64,000 nt of DNA from Acidobacteriota bacterium (GTDB lineage: Bacteria > Acidobacteriota > Terriglobia > 2-12-FULL-54-10). The translations under genes were made by a program, and so were the position numbers. Shown here piece after piece: positions 1-8,787 of the stretch. The notes beneath the pieces are model-generated. The model saw nothing but the letters and a program-made list of their open reading frames with translations. It did not search any database and had not been told where the DNA came from. Position 1 is the stretch's first letter, and every line of letters begins with the position of its first letter. Where the stretch lies: NCBI GenBank assembly GCA_016191085.1, contig JACPPJ010000029.1:40974-104973 (forward strand), read 5' to 3'.

Positions 1-283
1 GGCCGTAGGTACGTGCCATTGTTTGAAGAAGCCAGTTAGCCTGTTACGTGCATCCAACTAATGCCGGTTGTACGCGGCGGCCCGGGAAACGTCAGCCGGC
101 TGAGTGACCGTCGCGTGGTGTAGTCTATCATTCATAAAACGCTGAACGCCCAACTTCGATACGCAACCCGCCGCGGCGCTCGTACGGAGCGCCCCACGTT
201 GAGGAATACCCGCTACCCACCTTTCAGCGATGCATTTTGCCAAACCGATGTGTTCAGCCGTTTCAATACAATAAGGAGAAAAG
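1..283. other. Upstream region of the RRM gene
   Basis: No convincing gene is seen on either strand in this first stretch. The last bases hold a strong ribosome binding site (AAGGAG) six bases before the RRM start. Genes for small glycine- or arginine-tailed RRM proteins are often cold-regulated through long untranslated leaders, so part of this region may be leader RNA; that is inference, and no promoter pair stood out. Confidence 0.4.
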
Positions 284-631
284 ATGAAGAACTTGTTTGT
301 TGGCAACCTTAGCTTCCAAACCTCGGAGAGTGAATTACGTTCGGCTTTCGAGCCCTATGGAGAAGTTCTTCGGGTCCGGATGATGACTGATCGCGAGACG
401 GGAAGATCTCGCGGTTTCGCTTTCGTCGAGATGGCCAACGACGAGGAAGCAGCGCGAGCCATCGAATCGCTGAACGGCAAGGAGGTCGGGGGGCGCGCCT
501 TGAACATCAGTGAAGCCCGTCCTAAACCTGAGCGTACCGGCGCACCGCGCGCATTTGGAGACAGAGAGAGAGACCGGGACCGTGTCTACTCCCCCCGCGA
601 CCGCGGATCGCGTCGCGAACCTCGCTGGTAG
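284..631 (+). CDS. RRM-domain RNA-binding protein
   Basis: A 115-residue single-RRM protein of the bacterial/cyanobacterial Rbp type. RNP2 (LFVGNL) lies at residues 4-9 and RNP1 (RGFAFVEM) at 43-50, with the full beta-alpha-beta-beta-alpha-beta fold in about the first 80 residues. The tail from about residue 85 is rich in Arg, Asp and Pro and probably disordered. Proteins of this kind bind single-stranded RNA and often act as cold-shock RNA chaperones. The start is set by an AAGGAG ribosome binding site. The next gene begins shortly downstream on the same strand. Confidence 0.93.
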   Translation: MKNLFVGNLSFQTSESELRSAFEPYGEVLRVRMMTDRETGRSRGFAFVEMANDEEAARAIESLNGKEVGGRALNISEARPKPERTGAPRAFGDRERDRDRVYSPRDRGSRREPRW

Positions 632-662
632 CGGCGCGGCGCGAAAATGCTACATTAAGAGC

Positions 663-2210
663 GTGCGAGCATCGATACCTGTTTCCGACCGTAGTTCCGC
701 ACCGGGTTGCGCTCGATGGAAGCAGGCAACACTGTCAAGACTGCGCCCGTTGATGGCGGCCTTAACGATCGCGGCAACTGCGGTGTTCCTGCGATTGACT
801 GCCTTAGGGCGTCAGCCGCTCTGGCTCGATGAGGCGACCGACGCCGCGTTCGCGCAACGTTCGTTACACGACTGCATCTTCGCAGAGATTGTTCACCCAC
901 CGCTCTATCGCACTTTGCTGCACTTCATGGTGGTCTCTTTCGGCGACTCGGCATTTGTGCTTCGTCTATTGCCGGCGCTATTCGGTATTCTAGCGGTTGC
1001 GGCTGCCATACCGCTGGCTCGCCGCCTGTTGCCGCAGGCGGCGCTCTCATTCGGCATCCTTACAGCCACATCTCCGTTTCTCATTTTCTATTCGCAGGAG
1101 AACCGAAATTATTCATTGTTCGTGCTGCTGACGTTGCTCGGCACTTGGATATACCTGCGCTTCAGGGAGACGGGCAAGGCATTATGGTTGTACGCGTTCA
1201 TCTCCGCGCTGCTGATGTACACGCATTACCTGGCCATCTTTGTCTTGGTAGCTCACGAGTGGATTTACTGGCGTTTTTCGAGGCGGAACGCCGCTTCATG
1301 GGTGGCGGCGCGGCTTGCCGTTGCGGCGGCTTTCGCGCCGTGGTGCTGGTGGGTGGCAACGCACTACTGGTCTGAGTCGCGACTTTTCGTTCCCCCCGTT
1401 TTGCTAGTGCCGTTAGCCGTGCTCCGCTTTTTCCTGGGTTATGGTATCGCCGCTGCCGATGCTGCACGGCAGGCGCAGAGCATTTCTGTCAACGTGCTGC
1501 AGGAAGCGCCAGTGGTGCTGCCGTCGCTGGCTTTATTCGTTTGGCTGGTTTATAGGGGCATCCGCAGTATCACGACTCGGGAGACGCGTGAACTGCTCGC
1601 CGCTGTGATCTTGTTTCCATGGACCGCGCTGGTGTTGCTGGCGCCATGGGTGCAGTTGACTCACGACCGTTATCTCGTATTTCAGGCGCCGTTTCTACTG
1701 CTCCTGGTGGCCGCCAGCTTCTGCTCGCTGACAAAACGTGGCCGTATGGGGGCCGCTGGCTCACTTGGAATTGTTATAGCATTCTCGCTTGCAGCATATT
1801 ATGCAGCTCCGGCCATCGTGTTTGGCTATCAATTCCGGTACGCGAAGGAAAACTGGGCAGAAGCAGCTCGTTTCATCCGGCAGCAGCAAGCGGACGCTGT
1901 GGTCGTCGCGCCGGGATATCTTCGTCTGCCACTCGACCGATATTCGCTCGGCTCCGCTGATGAGATACCGCTCACGGCTGCTGGATCGCTCCCCGATCTT
2001 CAGGGCTACCGGCGCGTGGCCCTCGTCATATCTCGCGCTGCCCGCGAGGAGCTCCTTGCGACGTATCTCGCAAGCTCATATCGCCTGGTCGCCCGAGCAG
2101 AATTCACCCCGCAGAATGCTATTCGAGTTTTGATTTATGAACGCGCTGCCAGTGGACCAGTACTCGTGGCAGACGTGCCTGCACCTGCAGGAACCAAACA
2201 AAGGAGGTAA
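663..2210 (+). CDS. GT39/PMT-type membrane glycosyltransferase
   Basis: Polytopic membrane protein of the dolichyl-phosphate-mannose mannosyltransferase/ArnT superfamily (GT-C fold). The first transmembrane segment is followed by the signature region RQPLWLDEATDA, holding the loop acidic pair typical of the family, and then by about ten more hydrophobic segments. Such enzymes transfer a sugar from a lipid-phosphate donor at the periplasmic face of the inner membrane; the acceptor cannot be told from sequence. The open frame runs upstream into the RRM gene, so the start is uncertain: GTG at 663 keeps a basic cytoplasmic N-terminus, while ATG at 753 would begin right at the first membrane segment. 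Neither has a clear ribosome binding site. Confidence 0.8.
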   Translation: MRASIPVSDRSSAPGCARWKQATLSRLRPLMAALTIAATAVFLRLTALGRQPLWLDEATDAAFAQRSLHDCIFAEIVHPPLYRTLLHFMVVSFGDSAFVLRLLPALFGILAVAAAIPLARRLLPQAALSFGILTATSPFLIFYSQENRNYSLFVLLTLLGTWIYLRFRETGKALWLYAFISALLMYTHYLAIFVLVAHEWIYWRFSRRNAASWVAARLAVAAAFAPWCWWVATHYWSESRLFVPPVLLVPLAVLRFFLGYGIAAADAARQAQSISVNVLQEAPVVLPSLALFVWLVYRGIRSITTRETRELLAAVILFPWTALVLLAPWVQLTHDRYLVFQAPFLLLLVAASFCSLTKRGRMGAAGSLGIVIAFSLAAYYAAPAIVFGYQFRYAKENWAEAARFIRQQQADAVVVAPGYLRLPLDRYSLGSADEIPLTAAGSLPDLQGYRRVALVISRAAREELLATYLASSYRLVARAEFTPQNAIRVLIYERAASGPVLVADVPAPAGTKQRR

Positions 2211-2255
2211 CGAGAACGAGTTTTTGGGCTCGCCACTTGTCACTTGCCACTGTAC

Positions 2256-3293
2256 TTACGCTTCTTTTCGAATGGCGATTTCGACGTTGGTGCTGGGGAT
2301 GGTTCCGAAGAGGCGGTCGGAAACGCGAAACATCTGGGCAATACAAAACTTGACGGCGTGGAAGCTCGGACCGGTTGCGGCCAGCCAGTAGGCGGCACGG
2401 TCCCTGATCTTGCCCAACCTGGGCTGCAAGAGCGTGGCCTTGCCGCCTTTGAGGCAGAAGCTGCGGATAATCTCGCGCTCGGTCGCGCCGCGTATGCCGG
2501 CGCGCAGCAATTCCTCCCAATTCGGTGACCGGTTGATATGCGGGTGGATGCGCGCGTAGCGTCGTGCGAGCATGTGCGCGAGCCGGTCCGGCAGATAATT
2601 AATAAACCACAGCCCCGTGCTGTGATGCTCATACGGAAAGTAGCGGTACGGCGTTTGATTAACGAACAGCACAGCGCCGGGTTTCATCACAGACCACAAC
2701 AGCGGCATCAAGAGCTTCCGCTCCTCCGGCAACAAATGCTCGTAAACAGCATTTAGCGTGACGAAGTCGAATGGGCCTATATCGGGCGGAATACTATCAC
2801 CCGACGGTGAAACCATAAACCGCGTATTACGAACACCCAATACTTCGGCGGTCTTGTTCGCGGCCTCGATCCTGTCCAGGCTCAAATCCACCCCTATTAT
2901 CTCGCTATAGGGCAGGATGGATGCGAGCGCGAAGGTGGAGGCTCCCGAGCCGCAACCGAAATCGAGTATTCTCTTGCCCCGGAACTCGGCGGGCCGGAAA
3001 TACGAGAACAACTGCCGCTGCAGCACTCGCTTTTGCTCAGGATCTTCCTGGCGTACAATGTAGGCGCACAACGAACCGAACGGGTACTTGGTTACAAGAA
3101 AATCAACCAACTCCAGCGGCAATGCCGTCTCGCAGGTAGCGAGCTCGGTACCGATTCGCGGATCATGCGGGTGCAAAGTGATTCGTAAGCGACCGTATGT
3201 GCCTGGACGGATTTCGACTACGCCATCGTCCGTCGAACGTGTGAGCACGGTTGGACGTCTCTGGGGCCAATTTGCTGCCGAAGCAGTCGCCAT
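2256..3293 (-). CDS. SAM-dependent class I methyltransferase
   Basis: Rossmann-fold methyltransferase. Motif I (ILDFGCGSG) lies near residues 109-117, followed by an acidic residue of motif II (GVDLSLDRIEAA) and a motif IV-like FDFVTLNAVYEHLLPEE. A 'PGAVLFVNQTPYRYFPYEHHSTGLW' type stretch after the core is typical of enzymes acting on sugar, lipid or small-molecule acceptors. Substrate unknown. A GTG start at 3326 is possible; ATG at 3293 is preferred because a GGAAAG stretch lies upstream, though at long spacing. It converges on the GT39 gene. Confidence 0.8.
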   Translation of the reverse strand: MATASAANWPQRRPTVLTRSTDDGVVEIRPGTYGRLRITLHPHDPRIGTELATCETALPLELVDFLVTKYPFGSLCAYIVRQEDPEQKRVLQRQLFSYFRPAEFRGKRILDFGCGSGASTFALASILPYSEIIGVDLSLDRIEAANKTAEVLGVRNTRFMVSPSGDSIPPDIGPFDFVTLNAVYEHLLPEERKLLMPLLWSVMKPGAVLFVNQTPYRYFPYEHHSTGLWFINYLPDRLAHMLARRYARIHPHINRSPNWEELLRAGIRGATEREIIRSFCLKGGKATLLQPRLGKIRDRAAYWLAATGPSFHAVKFCIAQMFRVSDRLFGTIPSTNVEIAIRKEA

Positions 3294-3426
3294 GACGTAA
3301 TGTCCGCTTTCCGGCAAAGGATGCACACAGCCAAACTGGGACTTTTGATTAGACTAGTCGGCTGGAGCAGATCGGTTCTTGAAAGTTTAGGAAAAATTGA
3401 GGCGCTTTGGGGCGTGCTCACGCAGC

Positions 3427-3640
3427 GCGCTTTGCTTGTAAAGCTTTCCCCAGAACCCGGAGATCGTCGATGAAACGGGCCATCTCGGCGTGGCGCGTGT
3501 CATCATCTGGAGCGCGAAGGATCGCCGAAGCGTGCACGGTTGCCATTACCTTCGGCGCAGGGGGGACGGCACGAACTTGCCGCGCTCGGTACTTACCCGG
3601 AATTGCCTACCCAGCAACGCCTGCGTCGCCGTTGCCCCTT
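3427..3640 (-). pseudogene. Remnant of UdgX-type uracil-DNA glycosylase (C-terminal part)
   Basis: Reading leftward, codons give GATATQALLGRQFRVSTERG followed by KFVPSP, then after a one-base shift VMATVHASAILRAPDDDTRH and a normal TGA stop at 3427. This is the conserved C-terminal part of the UdgX/type-4 uracil-DNA glycosylase family, including the TVHxSxILR motif. The frame is lost inside a run of six C (minus strand, near 3560-3565); a seventh C would restore it. In-frame stops and loss of similarity occur upstream of about 3640, so the N-terminal two thirds are missing. It is a decayed, non-functional gene end. Confidence 0.75.
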
Positions 3641-3664
3641 CTGATTAGAATGGGATCACTGCTC

Positions 3665-3694
3665 AAAAAGGTTCAGAGTCTTCCAACTCTGAAC
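3665..3694 (-). terminator. Rho-independent terminator after the CotH gene
   Basis: Perfect 9-bp inverted repeat GTTCAGAGT/ACTCTGAAC with a 6-base loop (3671-3694), followed on the minus strand by C and TTTTT (plus-strand A run 3665-3669). It lies about 150 bases past the stop of the leftward CotH/TIGR03437 gene and before the UdgX remnant. Confidence 0.65.
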
Positions 3695-3841
3695 CCCGAG
3701 AGCTATGGCTAAGAGTGAATCACCGCGCCGGATGGTGACGCTGCCAGATGGATGCCCCGATAAAACTGCGTCAATGGAGTGTAGATTCGCCCGCTCTTAC
3801 ATGACCGAGTCTCCGCGCGGGTGTTCTGCAAGTAATCGGCG

Positions 3842-5821
3842 TTATTGAACAGCCATCGTGACGGTGTTGGAGGTTGCGCCGCCGAGGGTGATTACCACTG
3901 GGACTGCGTCCCCCGGCGGCGCATTTTCCGGCACCTGGACGTCCAGTACGTACAGACCCGCAGATTCAGGGGCGAGGCCGGAAAACGTCACCGCCGCGGA
4001 TACTCCTCCGATGGTGACGGCTGGCGTTGTCGTTGAAGTGCACAGGCCGGCCGGTGGCGTTTCCCCGCTCGGCGGCTGGCTCGTTACGGGTCCCAACCCT
4101 GTCGAGTAGATGAAAATAGATTCGCCGCGGCGTGCAGGGCGCGCCGCAATTCCCGTAGCGGTTGGGCTGGGTGCAGCAAACTCACCGGTTCCTGCAATCA
4201 GGATGGCGCCTTGATTACCTTTGAGGGAAAACAGACCGGGACTCATCGGCATCAAATTGACCCTCTGGGCAGCGGTTGACACTCCGTCTACCGTCAGAAC
4301 TAGTGAAACCTCTGCCTGTCCGGAGAATTCCCAAGGGACCTGGAAGTTGACTTGCGAAGGAGAGATGGAGAGCAGCGGCACCGGCATGCCATTGACTCGC
4401 ACAACAGTCTTGTCAATCATCTTCGGCAGCGGAAGCTCGGTAGCCGTCACACTGGTATACGCGAGATGCCTGCCGAAGATGGACCCGATGCTACCGGCCG
4501 TCAGCGCTGGCGTGTAACTGGCCGAATTGACCACCCCGCCACTTGCAACGACAGGGGCCGGTAAAGGCCCGACATGGGCTATCACGTATTCCTTGCGCCC
4601 GTGCACAAATTCGCGAACTGCATTGACCGCCTCTTCGAACGCCGCATTATCTACCGGTTTTACAGGATCTTCGACCGCCGCCTGGTAGATCAGCGCGTAA
4701 AAGCGATTCAATTCCTCGTCGAGCCATCCGCCGGACCCGCCAGCCTCCAGCGCTACCATTCGTGCGGCATCCTGATATGCAGCCGTAATCTCCGGGTACT
4801 CACAAATTCGGCGCGTGAGTACGTTTGTATCCACGCCAAACCAGAGCGATTGCTGCGAATCATAGAACGTATCGTCCAGGTCCCACGGAATGAACTCAAA
4901 CCGCTCAGTGCCCGCGAAGCGGTAGAGGTAGAAATTGTTCATTCCGGCTGAGCCCAGCAGGAAGTCGAAATTCGCAGGGAATTGTTCGACCGCGAGATAC
5001 CTCAGGAACCGATTCAAATCAAGGAACTGGGAAATCTGGGCGATGAAGGCGTCATTGGATGCCAGGTTCATCGTCCGGATCATATTGATCAGGGCTGCGG
5101 GATCCGTGTCGGCCGGGCACGATTTGGGTTCGAATCGATCTGGGGCATATTGTCCAGGGTCATCGCCGAGATATTCGAAATGGTATTCGTCAACGAGATT
5201 GTAGTTATATAGGCAGCCATTGTGCTCTCCGAAAACACGATCGAGAAAACTGTTGTCAATTTCCTCGACGATCCAGTAAAGGCCCGAATATTCCTCGTTC
5301 ACGTAGAGTCTTGCGTAGGACTCGCGTGGCGCGGGCAGATCCATGCGCCGGAAAAAATCCATGCCGAGGATTTCCCGCAGAAACGAAGGATCGTTGATGG
5401 CATTCTTCAGCCGCAAGTTTGACAAGCCCAGAAATTGCTGTCCCTTTACGTATTGGTCGAATTTCAACCCCAAATACGGTTTGGTTCCGCTGCGGCTTCC
5501 GGTACCTCGGTGACGAATACCGATATTCTTGATGTCGGTTCCGCGCCAACTCAAGTCGCCAGCAATATAGTCGTTCGACCAGTAGTTTTCTTTGAATTGG
5601 GCCCAATCGTCTGGACGGACCGTTAGCCGGATATCCTGCAGCACCCAATTATCAAACAAGTCATTCTGTGTTTGCGCTGCCGCCGAACTGACCAGCGCAA
5701 GGACGAAGCTCACCCATAACAGTGCTCTAGTGAAGGCAAAGCAAAATGCATTTTCAACAGGTGTTCGCCTGTTCGACTGGGTAGTTGAAAGTCCGGCGGG
5801 GTTCGATTTTGCTGTTCGCAT
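3842..5821 (-). CDS. Secreted CotH-kinase-like protein with TIGR03437 C-terminal domain
   Basis: About 659 residues. A signal peptide (LLWVSFVLALVSSAAAQ) is followed by a CotH spore-coat-kinase-like domain (IGIRHRGTGSRS ... KPYLGLKFDQY ... LRLKNAINDPSFLRE ... YSGLYWIVEEID ... WDLDDTFYD), whose best-known members phosphorylate coat or surface proteins. The last about 230 residues (from NSASYTPALTAGSIGSIFG) form the TIGR03437 domain, a module highly expanded in Solibacter and relatives. Start chosen at ATG 5821 because AAGGAGGGG lies just upstream; the open frame extends further. Exported, probably cell-surface. Whether the kinase-like fold is active is not known. A terminator follows at 3665-3694. 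Confidence 0.85.
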   Translation of the reverse strand: MRTAKSNPAGLSTTQSNRRTPVENAFCFAFTRALLWVSFVLALVSSAAAQTQNDLFDNWVLQDIRLTVRPDDWAQFKENYWSNDYIAGDLSWRGTDIKNIGIRHRGTGSRSGTKPYLGLKFDQYVKGQQFLGLSNLRLKNAINDPSFLREILGMDFFRRMDLPAPRESYARLYVNEEYSGLYWIVEEIDNSFLDRVFGEHNGCLYNYNLVDEYHFEYLGDDPGQYAPDRFEPKSCPADTDPAALINMIRTMNLASNDAFIAQISQFLDLNRFLRYLAVEQFPANFDFLLGSAGMNNFYLYRFAGTERFEFIPWDLDDTFYDSQQSLWFGVDTNVLTRRICEYPEITAAYQDAARMVALEAGGSGGWLDEELNRFYALIYQAAVEDPVKPVDNAAFEEAVNAVREFVHGRKEYVIAHVGPLPAPVVASGGVVNSASYTPALTAGSIGSIFGRHLAYTSVTATELPLPKMIDKTVVRVNGMPVPLLSISPSQVNFQVPWEFSGQAEVSLVLTVDGVSTAAQRVNLMPMSPGLFSLKGNQGAILIAGTGEFAAPSPTATGIAARPARRGESIFIYSTGLGPVTSQPPSGETPPAGLCTSTTTPAVTIGGVSAAVTFSGLAPESAGLYVLDVQVPENAPPGDAVPVVITLGGATSNTVTMAVQ

Positions 5822-5937
5822 GATCCCCTCCTTAGGCTTTGTGTCAAACATAGCGGGATGGCACAGCAAAACGCTGTGAGGCTGGTCACGCGGGCACGTG
5901 ATTGCCATCACATCGTTTCCGGCAATGGTCAACTTTC

Positions 5938-5966
5938 TTGACACCACTTAACCCGAACGGTACATT
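5938..5966 (+). promoter_or_regulatory. Promoter of the imuAB cassette with a LexA-box-like half site
   Basis: TTGACA (5938-5943), 17-base spacer, TACATT (5961-5966). CGAAC just before the -10 (5954-5958) and the sequence around it resemble one half of the Gram-positive type SOS box CGAAC-N4-GTTCG, but the second half is poor. LexA control of imuAB-dnaE2 is known in many bacteria; here it is inference. Confidence 0.5.
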
Positions 5967-6000
5967 AGTAGTTAACACGAATAAAAGGCGAACAACTGCC

Positions 6001-6729
6001 ATGCCTGCCAACTCAGCAAAACTAGGCCTTGCAGCAGCTATTGAAGCCAAGCTCGGCAGCAGTGTTTTTTCGGCCCGGGAGAAACCCGAACCTGAAACCA
6101 TTCCTATCGGTATACGCGAGATTGATGCCGAATGCGGAGGAATTCCGCGCGGCGTAATCACGGAGATAACTGGACCAGCATCGTCCGGCCGGACGACGCT
6201 GCTGCATTCGATTCTCGCTGGCATGACGGCACAAGGAGAAGCTTGCGCCTTGGTTGATGCAAGCGATGCGTTTGATCCAGCATCAGCCGCGGCGGCGGGC
6301 GTCGCTCTGCAGCAACTGCTCTGGGTGCGCTGTGGCACGCACAAAAATAACGCCTTGCGGGTTACGGACGTGCTGCTCCAAAACGGCGGCTGGGGAATGA
6401 TTGTCCTGGATCTGGGCGATATTGACTCCAAGGACGCCAGACGCATTCCGCTGCACACTGGGCACCGTTTTCGTCTGGCAATCGAAAACAAACCCACCGT
6501 CTTCCTGGTGATCGGGCAAGAACCGTATGCAGCATCATGCTCAGCAATGGTTCTCGAAACACACGCGCCCGCGCCCAGTGGCAAGGACGCCTGTTTCGCG
6601 GCGCCGTTTTCCAGGCCCACAGGCGCAAACCCGCCGGCCGCATCACGGCATTTCAGAGCCGCGATGGAACATCCCGGCGTGCCGTGGACCGTAAGGGAGC
6701 GGTTGCGAGCTAGGGAAATCAGAATCTGA
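6001..6729 (+). CDS. imuA: ImuA-type RecA-like mutasome protein
   Basis: A 242-residue RecA-fold protein. The Walker A-like loop GPASSGRTT (about residues 58-66) has Arg where RecA has Lys, and the Walker B-like strand GMIVLDLGDID follows. It lies 11 bases upstream of imuB, the standard imuA-imuB order; ImuA helps assemble the damage-induced mutasome with ImuB and the DnaE2 polymerase. The open frame extends to 5902, but ATG 6001 follows a good promoter (5938-5966) and an AAAAGG ribosome binding site. The C-terminal part after about residue 185 (PAPSGKDACFAAPFSRPTGA) is poorly conserved and may be flexible. Confidence 0.8.
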   Translation: MPANSAKLGLAAAIEAKLGSSVFSAREKPEPETIPIGIREIDAECGGIPRGVITEITGPASSGRTTLLHSILAGMTAQGEACALVDASDAFDPASAAAAGVALQQLLWVRCGTHKNNALRVTDVLLQNGGWGMIVLDLGDIDSKDARRIPLHTGHRFRLAIENKPTVFLVIGQEPYAASCSAMVLETHAPAPSGKDACFAAPFSRPTGANPPAASRHFRAAMEHPGVPWTVRERLRAREIRI

Positions 6730-6740
6730 TCGAGGCATTT

Positions 6741-8453
6741 ATGTTTGCCTGCATCGCGATTGTGCAACAACAACGTCCACAGATTTCACAGCTGTCGCAG
6801 ATGTCTAATATTTCTGCAGAACCTGCGCCATCTGCGGATCACTTAATCAATCTGGCTTTCTGCTTCTCACCGCGAGTTGAGCCGATTTCATCCGACAGCA
6901 TACTTTTAGACATTGACGGGCTCGAACGCCTCTTCGGCCCTCCTCGTGAACTAGCGCAAAAAATAATGCGTCGCGCCGGTGAATTAAATCTGCAAGTAAA
7001 CATCGCAATCGCGGCGAACACAGGGACGGCAATTTATGCCGCACGCGGTTTGCCTGGAACAATTGTGATCCCCCCAGGTAACGAGCGCAAAACGCTGTCT
7101 ACGCTGCCGCTCGATCTGCTCCCCGCATCAAGCGATGTGCAAGACACATGGAAGCTCTGGGGGCTGAAATCGTTTGGCGATCTTGCCGCGCTGCCCGAAA
7201 CGGGTGTCGCCGAGCGATTGGGACCGGAAGGAGCGCGGCTGCATCGAATCGCACGCGGCACCGAGTCGCGCCCATTGATACCGTTTATTCCCGCAATTGA
7301 TTTCTATGCCTCACGGGAACTGGAGCATCCGGTCGAGCTGCTCGATCCGCTGTCATTTATATTGGCAAGCCTTTTGAATCAACTCTGCGCGAGTCTGGAG
7401 GCGCGCGCCCTGGCCATCAGTGAGCTTCACGTTGAATTCAAGCTCGAGAACGCGCCCGTAGACGCGTCGGGCAATCCGCAGATTGCGCAGATTTCGCAGA
7501 AATCTGTGAAATCTGCGGATTGCAAATGCGAGCGTCGCCTGAGTTTCCCCGTTCCATTGCGCGACAGCACGGCACTTTTGAAGCTCTTGCGCCTGGATTT
7601 GGAGTCGCATCCACCGCAGGCACCCATTATTGCCGTCTCGTTACGCGCGACGCCGGCGAAGCCGCGCGTCACGCAGAACAGTTTGTTTATTCCGCCTGCG
7701 CCTGAACCGCAAAAGCTGGAGCTGACGTTAGCGCGAATTACCAAGCTTGTTGGCCAAGGCAACGCCGGTTCGCCCATGCTTATAGATACTCATCGTCCAG
7801 GAGCTTTTGAGATGCGCCCCTTCCGCATACAACAACCACATTGGAGGTACAAAACGTCGCAGGTTCGGAAGGGCACGACTTCAGTCGTGCCGAATGCCGC
7901 AAACCACGCAGGGGCTTCAGCCCCTGAGGTGCCCTCAGCGGCTAAAGCCGATCTCAGTGGCCAATCATATGGCATGGCTAAAGCCATACCCTTACAGAAA
8001 AGCCGTGGGCTTGCCGGTGCGGAACGCAAAAGCCAACGACGAAAAAAACGTTCGTCGTGGCTACCCAGTTCTCCGCCTGTGTCTTTTCGCGTTTTCCGTC
8101 CGCCGCTTGGCGCTGATGTACAATGCGATCACGATCAACCTGCCTATATCCAGGCACGAGGCATTCGGGGGAAAGTGGTGTCCTGCGCAGGACCGTGGCG
8201 AACTTCCGGCGATTGGTGGATGTCCGATCCATGGCAACGCGACGAATGGGACGTGGAAATCGCGCCGCTATCGCGGAAAGTCAGAGCCGCGACCGACGGC
8301 ACGCCGGGCCAAGCCCTAAGCGAGCGGCTGCGTCCACGATCCGCCAAGCCACATGTGGTAACACCACGGGCTGCTCAACCACCTACTGCGCTCTACCGAA
8401 TCTATCGCGACCTCAAAAGCGGAGTTTGGTATGTCGAGGGGAGCTATGACTGA
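6741..8453 (+). CDS. imuB: ImuB: catalytically inactive Y-family polymerase homologue with in-frame repeat insertions
   Basis: A 570-residue ImuB. It starts MFACIAIV, so the metal-binding DxD-like motif of active Y-family polymerases is absent, as usual for ImuB. Family landmarks are FSPRVEPISSDSILLDIDG, LERLFGP, the helix-hairpin-helix region and the C-terminal IRGKVVSCAGPWRTSGDWW block ending in VWYVEGSYD. ImuB is the clamp-binding scaffold of the mutasome. Three stretches do not belong to the family: an N-terminal repeat-derived segment (bases 6775-6839), a middle one (7473-7522, PQIAQISQKSVKSADC), and about 70 residues (374-444, bases 7861-8073) made of two palindromic repeats read in frame. 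The reading frame is intact throughout. Confidence 0.85.
   Translation: MFACIAIVQQQRPQISQLSQMSNISAEPAPSADHLINLAFCFSPRVEPISSDSILLDIDGLERLFGPPRELAQKIMRRAGELNLQVNIAIAANTGTAIYAARGLPGTIVIPPGNERKTLSTLPLDLLPASSDVQDTWKLWGLKSFGDLAALPETGVAERLGPEGARLHRIARGTESRPLIPFIPAIDFYASRELEHPVELLDPLSFILASLLNQLCASLEARALAISELHVEFKLENAPVDASGNPQIAQISQKSVKSADCKCERRLSFPVPLRDSTALLKLLRLDLESHPPQAPIIAVSLRATPAKPRVTQNSLFIPPAPEPQKLELTLARITKLVGQGNAGSPMLIDTHRPGAFEMRPFRIQQPHWRYKTSQVRKGTTSVVPNAANHAGASAPEVPSAAKADLSGQSYGMAKAIPLQKSRGLAGAERKSQRRKKRSSWLPSSPPVSFRVFRPPLGADVQCDHDQPAYIQARGIRGKVVSCAGPWRTSGDWWMSDPWQRDEWDVEIAPLSRKVRAATDGTPGQALSERLRPRSAKPHVVTPRAAQPPTALYRIYRDLKSGVWYVEGSYD
7871..8066. repeat. Composite dispersed repeat (family A plus half of family B) inside imuB
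   Basis: Family A begins with the palindrome GGCACGACT-TC-AGTCGTGCC (7872-7891), then CAGGGGCTTCAGCCCCTG (7910-7927), CGGCTAAAGCCG (7939-7950) and ATGGCTAAAGCCAT (7975-7988). It abuts the right half of family B (about 8000-8066), whose arm AAAAGCCAACGACG...TTCGTCGTGG matches the element in dnaE2. Both are translated as part of ImuB. Confidence 0.85.
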
Positions 8454-8493
8454 GGCGATTGACAAGCCTGTTCATCTACCACATTCTGACGCA

Positions 8494-8787
8494 TTACAAG
8501 AGTTCCGGTTCCTCTCGCGCGGTGTGCCAGAAATGAAGGATTTCGACGATTTGCCTCTTTTCATCGATCCGGTAGTAAATGCGGACGGGAGTATGAAGAA
8601 GTTTACGAACCCTTTCCCGGTGTTTCACGGGTTCGCCAATATGTGGAAAGGTAGCTAACAGTTCGGTGTAGTTCAGAAGATCGTTACCAAAGCGGGCGGC
8701 AGCCTCGGGGTCATCGGCACGGATGTAATCGAGGATGGCTTCGAGGTCGTTTAACGAGTCTTCGGTGAAGAGGATTTTGAAAGCCAC
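8494..8787 (-). CDS. ParE/RelE-family toxin
   Basis: A 97-residue protein with the RelE/ParE toxin pattern: N-terminal FTEDSLNDLEAILDYIRADDPEAA, central FPHIGEPVKHRERVRKLLHTP and C-terminal YYRIDEKRQIVEILHFWHTAREEP. Members inhibit gyrase (ParE) or cleave ribosome-bound mRNA (RelE); the helical N-terminus fits ParE somewhat better. It overlaps the upstream antitoxin gene by 37 bases, the usual arrangement. The pair is inserted on the opposite strand between imuB and dnaE2. Confidence 0.85.
   Translation of the reverse strand: MAFKILFTEDSLNDLEAILDYIRADDPEAAARFGNDLLNYTELLATFPHIGEPVKHRERVRKLLHTPVRIYYRIDEKRQIVEILHFWHTAREEPELL

Noticed and set aside
5100..5135. GGTTCGAATCGATC, a T-loop-like motif
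   Set aside because: It is inside the CotH-type coding sequence and has no tRNA cloverleaf around it.
8431..8658. Rightward open frame after imuB
   Set aside because: It lies antisense to the ParE-type toxin gene and has no family-like sequence.
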